Assembly (NCBI GenBank): GCA_963777595.1
Contig: CAVZRE010000041.1
Span: 1 to 64,000 of the forward strand
DNA from: CAVVFX01 sp963777595
GTDB taxonomy: Bacteria > Acidobacteriota > Terriglobia > Bryobacterales > Bryobacteraceae
Direction: 5' to 3'
DNA: 64,000 nucleotides
This document shows positions 33,341 to 42,968 of this stretch, in pieces. Under the pieces are notes generated by a model. That model ran no database searches. It saw nothing but the letters and a program-made list of their open reading frames with translations, and was not told the origin of the DNA. Numbering within the stretch: the stretch's first letter is position 1; each line of letters opens with the position of its first letter. The position numbers were made by a program, and so were the translations under genes.

Positions 33341-33602
33341 ACCAAGTTTAGGTTAGCTCAAATGCACTTTACTCACCGAACCTGCCGGAGCGCGTCCTAC
33401 GTGTTATCCTTTTGGCATAACAAGGCCCTGGGTATGCGCCCCCGCTCCGCTCTCCCGCTGCGATCGCCTCAATCTCCGGCCTACCACACTGTCTTACCGG
33501 ACCTTGCGGGGTTCCGGATAAAAAAGAAGGTAAAGGTAACTCCTGTCGACTGCCCTGTCGTTAGATAATTAAAAGCCGGAAACAAACGGAGAACGGATCA
33601 AG

Positions 33603-35853
33603 ATGTTCGAGTTCCTCTTCAAATACTCGCCCGCGGTATTCTCCAAAGGAAAGATCGTATTTCTCACGCCTTGGCCTCAGTGGCTTCTGGTCTTGGGCAT
33701 TCTAGGCGCTGCCGGACTCCTTTATTGGCACGTGATCCGTCACCGGGGATACCTCAAGGGCGCGCGGCCGATCTTCATTTGGCTGTTGCAAACCGCAATG
33801 TTGGCGTTGCTCCTCTTGCTGCTCTGGCATCCGGCTCTCAGCGTCGCCACTCTCGGCCGCAGCAGAATCTGGTCGCCGTGCTGGTTGACGATTCACGGAG
33901 CATGGGTACGGTCGAAGGCGGCAAGACGCGCATGGCCGCGGTGCAGAGAGCTTTGAAGGATGACGGACTGCTCGATGCGTTGGGCAAGAAGTTTCAGGTC
34001 ACGGCTCTATTCTTTCGGCAAGGACATCCAGCGGGTCAACGACATTTCTTCGATTTCGGCGGGGGCCAATGCGACACGGCTTGGCGACAGTCTGGATTCG
34101 CTGATGGCCGAATCATCGAGCATCCCACTCGGAGCGGTAGTCGTGGTTAGCGACGGCGCGGACAATTCAGGCGGTGTCGACCTGGAAACGATTTCGCACA
34201 TTCGCCAGCAGCGCGTGCCGGTTCATACGATTGGCGTCGGCAAAGAGAAACTGGCGAATGACGTCGAGGTCCTGGATGCCAGCGTACCTCCCCGAGCGCT
34301 TCCCGACTCGCGGCTAAACGCGGTGGTGACGTTCCATCAGTATGGCCATAGCCGCGACAAGGGCCGACTGACGGTACGCGATGGCGGCAAGGTTTTGGCC
34401 AGCCAGGACATTACCTTTAAGGGCGACGGCTTGACCCAGACCGAAAATATCGTGTTTAACGGCGGCGCCGCCGGTCCCCGGGCACTGCAGTTTGCCATCG
34501 ATCCGCTGCCGGGCGAAAGCAACACTGCCAACAACTCGATCATGCGGCTGGTCAACGTGTCCAATCGCAAGGCGCGGATCCTCTATATCGAAGGCGAGCC
34601 TCGTTGGGAGTACAAGTTTATCCGGCGGGCGCTCGAGGACGACAAGAGCGTCGAAATCGTTTCCATGGTGCGCACTACACAGAACAAGATCCTTTACCAA
34701 GGCACCAACGGCGCATGAGCTGCAAAACGGTTTTCCGACTACAGCCGAGGATCTTTTCGCCTACGACGGCCTGATCATCGGCAGCGTGGAGGCGACTTAC
34801 TTCACACCGGCGCAGGTGGATTTGATTCGCGAATTCGCCAATCGGCGCGGCGGAGGCGTCTTATTCTTAGCAGGCCGTTTTACCCTGACCGAAGGCGGTT
34901 GGGGACGATCGAGTGCATCCGAGATGTTTCCGGTAAAATTGCCCAATGCTCCGCCGACGTTCTTCCGCGATTTTTCGGCGCCGGAACTGACGGCCGCAGG
35001 AAAGGAAAGCGTGATCTGCCGGCTCGAAGACAATGCCGACCGCAGCGCCATCCGCTGGTCCAAGATGCCGGGCGTAGCGAATTACCAGGTGGTGGGCGAG
35101 CCCAAGCCGGGAGCAGTGGAGTTGCTCGACGTCATCCATCCGGACCGGCATAAGAGTCCGCTGCTGGTGATCGAGAACTATGGACGCGGAAGGACTGGAG
35201 TGTTCGCTACGGCAGGGAGCTGGCGCTGGAAGATGCTGTTCGAGCATACCGACACGACGCACGCAGATTTTCTGGTCGCAATTGCTGCGCTGGCTGGTTT
35301 CCGAAACACCCGGCCAGATTACCGCGTCTACTCCAAGGCAAGTGCTATCCGATGAAACCAAGGTGCATTTCCAGGTGGATGCGCGCGACAAGAACTACGA
35401 GCCGGTGAACAACGCCACGTGGAGGCGCATGTCCTGGGGCCGGCCGGCTCAGCGGAGTTGGTGAAACTGGCGCCGGTGGCGAACCAGCCGGGGATCTACG
35501 CCGTGGATTGGGACGCGGAAGCGGCTGGATCGTATGTTTCGGAGTTTTTGGTCCGGAATGAGAAGGGTGAGGTCGGCCGGGACATGTTGGCGTTCCGCAG
35601 GGAAGATGGAGTGGCAGAGAATTTCCATTTAACGCAGAATCGGGACCTGCTGGAAAAGCTGTCGTTGGTGACCGGCGGCCACTACTATCCCTTGAACGAC
35701 GCGGATAAGCTGGCGAAAGAGATTTCGTATTCAGAGGCTGGGATTACGGCCCACGAAATGCTTGACTTGTGGGACATGCCGATCGTATTTCTCCTTGCGA
35801 TTTGCCTGCGCGGCGGCGAGTGGCTGCTGCGGAGAAAGTGGGGTGTTGTTTGA
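33603..35853 (+). CDS. VWA-domain membrane protein heading the Bat/MoxR block (five apparent frameshifts)
   Basis: About 750 residues when the frames are joined. N-terminus: two helices (PQWLLVLGILGAAGLLYWHV and a LLQTAMLALLLLLLWHPAL segment). Then a VWA domain: LVAVLVDDSRSMGTVEGGK (MIDAS), GAVVVVSDGADNSGGVDLE. A beta-rich middle, then ARILYIEGEPRWEYKFIRRA and FAYDGLIIGSVEATYF with RGGGVLFLAGRFT, the glutamine-amidotransferase-like Rossmann part of this protein family, and a final helix (MPIVFLLAICLRGGEWLLRR). Frame changes fall near 33854, 34000, 34715, 35261 and 35418, each curable by one base. Its last codons overlap the next start (TTGA). Probable inner-membrane scaffold working with MoxR. 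Confidence 0.82.
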
Positions 35854-36788
35854 AGAACGTCACACGGACTTCAGTCTGTGCTCTATTCCTTGCTGCCGTT
35901 CCGCTGCATGCGACGACCTTCTATCTGACGGTCGCAGGCCTTGGCGGCGAGCCCGACTACGAACAGCGCTTCCAGTTGCTCGCCGGCGAAACCGATAAAC
36001 TTCTGAAGGCCGGGGGGCCCGATCGAGTGGTAGTGACCCTCCAGGGACCGGCTGCCACCCGGGCCGCGGTGACCGGAGCGCTCGACAAGTTTGCTCACGA
36101 TGCCAAAAGCGCCGATTCGCTCGTGGTGATGATGATCGGGCATGGTTCCTTCGACGGAATCGACTATAAGTTCAATCTGCCGGGTCCGGACCTGACCGCG
36201 ACGGAACTGGCTGCGGCATTGAATCGTGTGCCGGCGTCGAGGCAGCTCATTGTCAATATGACGAGCGCAAGTGGCGGATCGATTGCCGCTTTACGCAAAG
36301 AAGGCCGTGTCCTGGTGTGCGCCACCCGCAACGGCACTGAAAAGAATGCCACCGCGTTTGCCAGATTCTGGGTGGAAGCGCTACGCGATCCCGCGGCCGA
36401 TACGGACAAGAACGAAACGGTGTCGGCCCTGGAGGCTTTCCGGTATGCGCAGCAGAAGACCCTCAAGTTTTATGAGGACCAGAAGCGCCTGTCTACCGAG
36501 CACGCCGTGATCGAGGACACCGGGAAGGGTACCGGGGAGAAGGATCCTTCGGCGACGAACGGCGTTGGATTGCGTGCCGCGGCGTTTCCGCTGGTCCGTT
36601 TCGGTACTGCGAAGAACGCAGCTACGGATCCACAGAAAAAAGCGCTGCTGGACCATCGCGATCAGATTCAGGCGCAGATTGATCAGCTCAAGTTCGAGAA
36701 GACCACCATGGATCCCGCGGCATACAAACAGAATCTGACGTCGCTGCTGGTGCAGTTAGCACAAGTGCAGGAGGCGATCGAGAAGTGA
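35850..36788 (+). CDS. Exported caspase-like (C14 fold) protein lacking the catalytic Cys
   Basis: 312 residues from a TTG that overlaps the previous stop. Signal peptide (TSVCALFLAAVPLHA). The caspase-fold landmarks are VVTLQGPAATRAAVTGALDK, DSLVVMMIGHGSFDG with the His-Gly dyad, and, where a Cys in DxCxSG is expected, LIVNMTSASGGSIAAL with Ser/Ala instead. So a pseudo-protease is likely, though a Ser nucleophile cannot be excluded. Residues 255-310 form a coiled coil (KKALLDHRDQIQAQIDQLKF, SLLVQLAQVQEAIEK). It is frame-intact in a region rich in frameshifts. The gene overlaps the next gene at ATG/TGA. Its conserved place between VWA and TPR/metallopeptidase genes suggests a structural role in that complex, by inference. 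Confidence 0.72.
   Translation: MKNVTRTSVCALFLAAVPLHATTFYLTVAGLGGEPDYEQRFQLLAGETDKLLKAGGPDRVVVTLQGPAATRAAVTGALDKFAHDAKSADSLVVMMIGHGSFDGIDYKFNLPGPDLTATELAAALNRVPASRQLIVNMTSASGGSIAALRKEGRVLVCATRNGTEKNATAFARFWVEALRDPAADTDKNETVSALEAFRYAQQKTLKFYEDQKRLSTEHAVIEDTGKGTGEKDPSATNGVGLRAAAFPLVRFGTAKNAATDPQKKALLDHRDQIQAQIDQLKFEKTTMDPAAYKQNLTSLLVQLAQVQEAIEK
35861..35880. repeat. Palindrome related to 15806-15822
   Basis: CACACGGACTTCAGTCTGTG, with CACA-GACT / AGTC-TGTG arms, lies just inside the start of the caspase-like gene, directly behind its TTG start. The resulting mRNA hairpin could dampen initiation, but that is speculation. Confidence 0.35.
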
Positions 36789-39027
36789 AGTGCTTTCTGA
36801 GCCGCGCGCCTAAGCAAGCGGCCTTACTCGCAGGTGTGGTCGGTCTGCTTTGCGCGCAGCAGCCAGCCCCCAATCGTGCCGCACCGGCGCCAGCCCCTGT
36901 GCAGAGCGCCGCGGCACAGCAGATGCTGGACCATGCGAATGCGCTCTGGAAACAGGGAGACTATAAAGGCGCCAACGATCAGTTCCGCGCGCTGGTGGCA
37001 GCCGTTCCGGACAATCCCGATTACAAAGTCCGCTGGGGCGAACTCTATCAGGAGCGGTTCCAGTCCAACATCGCGACGGATCTTTACAACGAAGCGCTGG
37101 AGATCAAGCCCGACGATGCTCGCGCCCTGTTAGGCCTGGCGCAAATCGCCGCCGAAGAATACGACCACAAAGCTTCCGAGATTGCCGAAAAGGCGCTGGA
37201 AGCCGATCCCAAGCTCTACGAAGCCCGGGAACTGATCGCCCGCATCGCTCTCGAAGACAACAACCCGAAAAAGGCGCAGGAGCAGGCGGACATGGCGCTG
37301 GCGATCTCGCCTGACGCTGTCCAGGCCATGGCGATCCGCGGCACCATCGAGCTGCTGGATGCGGCTACTCCCGACGATAAACTAGAATCTCCTTGGTTCG
37401 CCAAGATTCTCGCGAGGCATCCTCATGATGGTGAAGGCTACGCGACCGCCGCGCATTTCTTCGTCATCAATCGACGGTATGAAGAGGGTATCGCCCTTTA
37501 CCGTAAGGCAATCGCGATACAGCCGGATCTATGGGCGGCCCACTCCGAACTTGGCATCAACTTGATGCGTCTCGGGCAGGACGGCGAGGCTCGCAAAGAA
37601 CTGGAACTGGCTTGGAACAACAAATACCAGAACGAGCCCCACGAAATTCACGCTGACCCTGATGGACAGCTATAAGAACTTCCAGTTTTTCGAGACCAAT
37701 AACACGATTCTCAAGTTGAGCACTCGCGAGACGAAAGGACACCCTTTCAAAGAATCGGAGATCCTGCGGCCCTATTTCGAATCCGAGCTGAAGCGGGCCA
37801 TCGCGGTCTACGAGAAGAAGTATCAGTACAAGCTGGACCGCCCGGTGCAGGTAGAAGTCTATCCCGATCACGAGGACTTCGCGGTCCGCACGATCGGCAT
37901 GCCGGGTTTAGGAGCGCTCGGTGTGACGTTTGGCGTAATCGTGGCGATGGATAGCCCGTCGGGCAGGCCGCCCGGAAGCTTTCATTGGGACAGCACCATG
38001 TGGCATGAGCTGAGCCACGTATTCGTGCTGTCGATGACGAAGCATCGGGTGCCCCGCTGGTACACGGAAGGTCTGGCGGTGCACGAAGAGACTGCGGCAT
38101 CGGGAGCTCCGGATTGGGGCGATCGCCTCGATCCGCACGTGATCCAGGCCATCAAAGAAAAGAAGCTCCTGCCCGTCGCGGAACTCGATCGCGGCTTCAT
38201 CCATCCCACTTACCCCACGCAAGTGGTAGTGTCGTACTATCAGGCCGGCAAGATCTGCGACTTCATCTCGAAGAAATGGGGCGAACCTAAGCTGCTCGAA
38301 CTGATCCACGCCTTCACCGGAAACACGCCGACAAGCGAAGTCATCGAGAAACACCTCGGTATGAAGCCGGAGGCATTCGACAAAGAATTCATGACTTATC
38401 TGGACGGTGAAACCAAAGCTACCGTGGAGGGTTTCGATAAGTGGCGTGAAGGCATGAAGTCAGCCGATGGAATGCTGGGCGATAAGTATGATTCCGCGGC
38501 AGCGGGACGAGGCAATTGCGAAGCTGCTTTCGATTCGCGACCTATATCCGGATTTCGTGGAGCATGGCAGCGCCTACGAATTGCTGGCGAAGCTGTATCT
38601 TGAAAAAGGCGATAAAGCGCATGCGATGGTGCAACTCGAGGCCTATTCCAAAATTGGCGGCCGCGACCCGGATACCGTGAAAAAGCTGGCCACTCTACAG
38701 GAAGAAGCGGGCCACAAGAAAGAAGCGATGGCGACGTTGACCCGGCTCCTGTACATCGACCCCATCGATCAGGATCTGCTCACGCGTTTGGGCAGCCTGG
38801 AATTGGCCAACGGTGATCCGGCCGACGCGATCCGGGACTATCGAACCGTGGTGTACATGCATCCACTCGATCAGGCGGCGAGCCATTTCAATCTCGCCCA
38901 GGCACTCCATGCAGCCGGTCACGACGATCAGGCACGCGACGAAGTGGTAGCCTCATTGGAAGCTGCACCGGGCTACCGTCCGGCTCAGAAAATGCTTTTG
39001 GAACTTACCGCGAAGACGAACAACTAG
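36785..39027 (+). CDS. TPR protein with HExxH metallopeptidase domain (two apparent frameshifts)
   Basis: About 745 residues after joining frames. Signal segment (QAALLAGVVGLLCAQ), a Pro/Ala linker, then TPR repeats (LDHANALWKQGDYKGANDQF, KPDDARALLGLAQIAAEEYD, RYEEGIALYRKAIAIQPDLW). After a frame change near 37648 comes TLTLMDSYKNFQFFETNNTI and a peptidase-MA-like (gluzincin) domain: WHELSHVFVLSMTKHRVPRW, with zinc ligands HELSH and the distal Glu in WYTEGLAVHEE. A second change near 38506 leads into C-terminal TPRs (RDEAIAKLLSIRDLYPDF, DAIRDYRTVVYMHPLDQAAS). Periplasmic protease or scaffold. It follows the caspase-like gene with overlap and precedes moxR by 8 bases. Confidence 0.82.
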
Positions 39028-39035
39028 CCAATTCA

Positions 39036-40063
39036 ATGTCCACTACTGTCACCACAAATCAACTCGCGCCGGAGGTTTTGGAGAGCCGGATCGCACGCTT
39101 CCGCGTAGTCGAGGCGGAGATTGTCAAACAGGTCCGGCGGGTGATTGTCGGACAGGAAGAAGTTCTGGAACAGGTAATGATCGCGCTGTTCGTTGGCGGT
39201 CATTGCCTCATCACGGGTTTGCCGGGTACGGCGAAAACGCTGCTGGTCCGCACCATGGCGCAGACGCTGGGCTTGATTTATAAACGCATCCAGTTCACAC
39301 CGGATCTGATGCCGTCGGACATCACCGGCACCGACATCATCGACGAAGACAGCAGCACCGGCCGGCGCGCCTGGACGTTCGTGCCGGGGCCGATTTTCGC
39401 CAACGTACTACTGGCCGACGAAATTAACCGGACGCCGCCGAAAACGCAGTCGGCGCTGCTCGAAGCCATGCAGGAGCGCGCCTGCACGGTTCGCGGCCAC
39501 AACTATGCGCTGCCGTCGCCATTTTTTGTGCTTGCCACCCAGAACCCCATCGAGCTCGAGGGCACCTATCCGCTGCCCGAAGCGCAACTCGACCGTTTCC
39601 TCTTCAATGTGCTGCTCGATTACTTGAGCGCGAACGAGGAACTGAAGGTCGTCGATCTCACCACCACCACTCACGTTGCGATGGCCGACCCGATCACTAC
39701 CTCCGAGGAGATTCTGGACTTCCAGCAATTGGTCCGTATGGTGCCGATCGGCGAATCGGTGTCCCGGTACGCGATCGAACTGGTGCGTGCCACTCGTCCG
39801 CGTGACGAATCGGCGCCCGACTTCGTCAAAAAGTATGTGAACTATGGAGGCAGCGTCCGCGCCGCCCAATTTCTGGTGCTGTCGTCGAAAGCCCGTGCGT
39901 TGATGAAAGGCCGCGTGCACGTCTCCTTTGAAGATGTTCGCGCGCTCTACATTCCGGTGCTCGGCATCGCGTGCTGCTGAATTTTCACGCGGAGTCGGAC
40001 CGTTTGCGGCAAGACGACATCCTGCAGCAGATCCTCGATTGGAAAGGCACGCCTAAGGCGTAA
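39036..40063 (+). CDS. MoxR-type AAA+ ATPase (one apparent frameshift near the end)
   Basis: 342 residues after joining. Sections: VRRVIVGQEEVLEQVMIALF, Walker A GLPGTAKTLLVR, the MoxR-specific FTPDLMPSDITGTDII, Walker B ANVLLADEINRTPPKTQSAL, sensor FVLATQNPIELEGTYPLPEA, and the lid. The frame fails at VLGIACC near 39960; adding one C (CTCCGG instead of CTCGG) continues as HRVLLNFHAESDRLRQDDIL and the stop at 40061-40063. MoxR ATPases act as chaperones that assemble or activate VWA-domain proteins; DUF58 and VWA partners follow immediately. ATP binding and hydrolysis residues are all present. Confidence 0.92.
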
Positions 40064-40068
40064 TTTCA

Positions 40069-40956
40069 ATGCTCCAGCGGTTTCTCGATCCCGCGACGCT
40101 TGCAACAATTTCATCGCTCGACCTGGTAGCTAAAACGGTGGTCGACGGTTTTGTCGCGGGACTGCATCGTTCACCCGACTTCGGCTTCAGCCAGGAGTTC
40201 GCCGAATATCGATCCTACAACGAGGGAGACGATCTCCGGCACGTGGACTGGAATGTCTTCGCGCGCACCGGCAAGGCGTTCCTGAAGCGCTATCGGGGAG
40301 AAACCAATACGCAACTGCTCGTGCTGCTCGATACCAGTGCGTCCATGGGCTACACCTCGCACAAGATCACCAAGCTCGATTACGCGCGTTATCTCGCCGC
40401 CTCTTTCGTCTATTTAGCCAACACTCAGCGAGACGCTGCCGGGCTTATTATCTTCGACGAGGACGTGAAGACGTACGTTCCTCCTTCGACGCGGCAGGGT
40501 CAGCTTTTCCGTCTGCTGCACGCCATCGAGCATAGCGAGGTGGGCACGCATACGGACTTTACCAAGCCCTTCCATCACTTTCAGAATTTTCTGAAACGGC
40601 GTGGAATTGTGGCGGTGATTTCGGACTTTTACGAACAGCCGGAGACCATTATCAAGACTGTCGAACCGCTCCGCTATCACGGCAACGAGGTAGTGCTGTT
40701 TCATATCCTCGATCCTCGTGAAATCGATCCCAAATTCCGCGATCCGGTGGTGCTCATCGATCTGGAAAACAAGACCAGCATGGAAGTTACCCCGGACTAC
40801 GCGCGCACCGAATACCGGCAGAAGATCGACGCGCACATCCAGGCGATGCGCGATAAGACACGCGCGGCGGGTATGGAGTATCAGCTCATGAACACGGCCC
40901 GTCCGCTCGACGAAGGACTGCGCGAGTACCTGACCATACGCCAGGGGAGAATGTAA
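40069..40956 (+). CDS. DUF58 domain protein (VWA-like), MoxR partner
   Basis: 295 residues, frame-intact. FSQEFAEYRSYNEGDDLRHV followed by DWNVFARTGKAFLKRYRGE is the DUF58 signature; LLVLLDTSASMGY is a degenerate VWA metal site, followed by LDYARYLAASFVYLANTQRD and VVLFHILDPREIDPKF. It has no signal or membrane segment, so it is cytoplasmic, next to the membrane VWA proteins encoded on both sides. The DUF58 gene directly behind moxR is the standard arrangement of this locus type. The stop TAA overlaps the next ATG (TAATG). It starts 5 bases after moxR. Confidence 0.93.
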   Translation: MLQRFLDPATLATISSLDLVAKTVVDGFVAGLHRSPDFGFSQEFAEYRSYNEGDDLRHVDWNVFARTGKAFLKRYRGETNTQLLVLLDTSASMGYTSHKITKLDYARYLAASFVYLANTQRDAAGLIIFDEDVKTYVPPSTRQGQLFRLLHAIEHSEVGTHTDFTKPFHHFQNFLKRRGIVAVISDFYEQPETIIKTVEPLRYHGNEVVLFHILDPREIDPKFRDPVVLIDLENKTSMEVTPDYARTEYRQKIDAHIQAMRDKTRAAGMEYQLMNTARPLDEGLREYLTIRQGRM

Positions 40957-42968
40957 TGGGATTCATTGCGCCCTGGTTTCTCGCCGGCCTGGCAGCGGTT
41001 GGGCTGCCCGTCTATTTCCATCTGCTCAAGCGTCATAAAACAACGCCGCTGCCCTTCGCGTCGTTAATGTTCTTCGAGCGGCGAACCCAAAGCTCGATCA
41101 AGCACCGGCGTCTGCAATACCTGCTTCTTTTCCTGCTGCGGTTGGCCTTCATCATTTTGCTGGTGCTGGCGTTTGCGCGCCCGTTCATCCCCTCGTCGAC
41201 AGTGGCGAGTGCGCATGGCGCGCGCACCCTCGCGTTATGCGTCGATGACTCTTACAGCATGAAGCAGGGCGGACGCCTGGAGCAGGCCAAGCAGGATGCT
41301 CTGAAAGTGATTGCCGGCATGGGGGCGGCCGACCGCGCCCAGGTGTTGGCGTTTGGCGGCAGGACGCGCATCCTGACCGACATGATCAACGATAAGGAGG
41401 CGCTCAAGGCAACGGTAACCGACATCCATCAGACGGATCTCAAAAGCTCCTATGCGGAAGTGGCACGCGCCTTACGGTCGATTCACGATGCAGTCAAGGC
41501 TCCCGTGGAAGCCCATCTTTTCACCGATATCCAGCAGTCGTCCATGCCGCCGGCATTCTCGGATCTGAAGCTCAGCGGAGGCACCGACCTGATCATTCAT
41601 TCCGATACCAATCGTGTGGTGCCGAACTTCACGGTCGACAACGTGAATGCCCCGCGCCGTGTGTTCGACCCCAAGAAATCCCGCGTGCTGGTGACGGTAG
41701 CGGGATATGGGACGGAGCCCGCGACTCGCAAAGTGACGTTGCTTCTTAAACGGCAAGCCATTAGAATCGAAATCCGTGCAAGTGCCTCCCTCGGGTCGAG
41801 CGGACGTGGAGTTCTCGACGCTTGATGCCAGCTATGGCATGAATCGTGGGGAAGCGCGTATCGATGGCGCCGACTCCTTCCCGGACGACGACCATTTCTA
41901 TTTTTCAGTGGAGCGTTCGGACCCTCGTCCCGCGCTATTTTTGCGATCCTCCAACGATGCGCGGAGCCTGACGTATTTCAAGACCGCGATGGACTCGGCG
42001 CGGGAGCCCGCATTTACGTTGGAATCGGCTGCCGTGGAGACAGGCCGGCAATTTGAACTTGTCGCGCTTTGCTTTCGTAGTGGTCTCGGACACCGGTAAT
42101 CTGCCCAAAGGTCTCGAGCAGAATCTGGAAAGCTATGCCAATGGGGGCGGGCAAGTGCTGGTGCTGCTAGGCCGGAGTTTCGCGAGCGGCGGGACCGTGC
42201 CGGTAACCCGACTCAGAGCCGACGGCGCGCACTATACTGCCGCTGAAGCGGTACGTTTCCAGACGGTCGCATATGCTGACGGAACCTATCCGCCGATCAG
42301 CCGCGGCAACCTTTGGGACGGTGTGCGGTTCTATCAATCGATCGTGGTGGAACCGGAGGGCGCGCGCGTACTCGCAAAACTGGCGGATGATACTCCCCTG
42401 CTGCTGGAACAATCGGTGGGAGAAGGACGCGTACTGGTTTTCACATCGCCGCTCGACAACGTCGGCAGCGATTTTCCTGTGAGTACCTCGTTCGTGCCGT
42501 TCGTCGAGCAGACTTCGCATTACCTGGGCGGCCTGGACAACGGATCTTCGAATTTCACTGCAGGAGCCTACGCGGATTTGCGAACGGCGAAGGAGAAAGG
42601 CGCGCCGGTGGAAGTGATTGGACCCGACGGCAAACGCGCGCTCTCCCTCTCGGAATCGACCAAGGCGCAGACGATCCAATTGGCGAATGAAGGATACTAC
42701 GAGATCCGGCACGCGAACGGCAGACATGAACTCGACAGCCGTGAATCCGGACCGCCGGGAATCGGATTTTGCGTTGGTTCCCCCAGACGTCCTCAAACTC
42801 TGGGAAAATACAGGACAGACCACGCTGTCGACCGGGGCCGGCAGTCCGGAGCCCACCAAAGTCAAGAACGATCTCTGGTGGTATGTCATGATCGCCGCCT
42901 TGGGGCTGGCCGTAGCAGAGTCGCTTATCGGGAACAGGTATCTTTCAGTCGATAAAGAGGTAGCATGA
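40956..42968 (+). CDS. BatA-like membrane protein with VWA domain (three apparent frameshifts)
   Basis: About 670 residues when joined. The first 80 residues are the BatA N-terminal domain with two helices (GFIAPWFLAGLAAVGLPVYF, LLKRHKTTPLPFASLMFFER, LLLFLLRLAFIILLVLAFAR). A VWA follows with MIDAS CVDDSYSMKQGGRL. Frame changes near 41749 (one A too many in a short A run), 42045 and 42735 are each repaired by one base, giving NGKPLESKS, then SRFAFVVVSDTGNLPKGLEQ and VAVNPDRRESDF-like sequence. A last helix (YVMIAALGLAVAESLIG) ends the protein, with a class I amidotransferase-like region before it (YANGGGQVLVLLGRSFASGG). It overlaps the DUF58 and DUF4175-like genes by 1-4 bases. Confidence 0.85.

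Noticed and set aside
33341..33602. RNA gene or small gene in the 262-base gap before the VWA gene
   Set aside because: No tRNA-like cloverleaf and no frame with start signal. It holds only the upstream region of the block, with a TAGATAAT that could be a weak -10.
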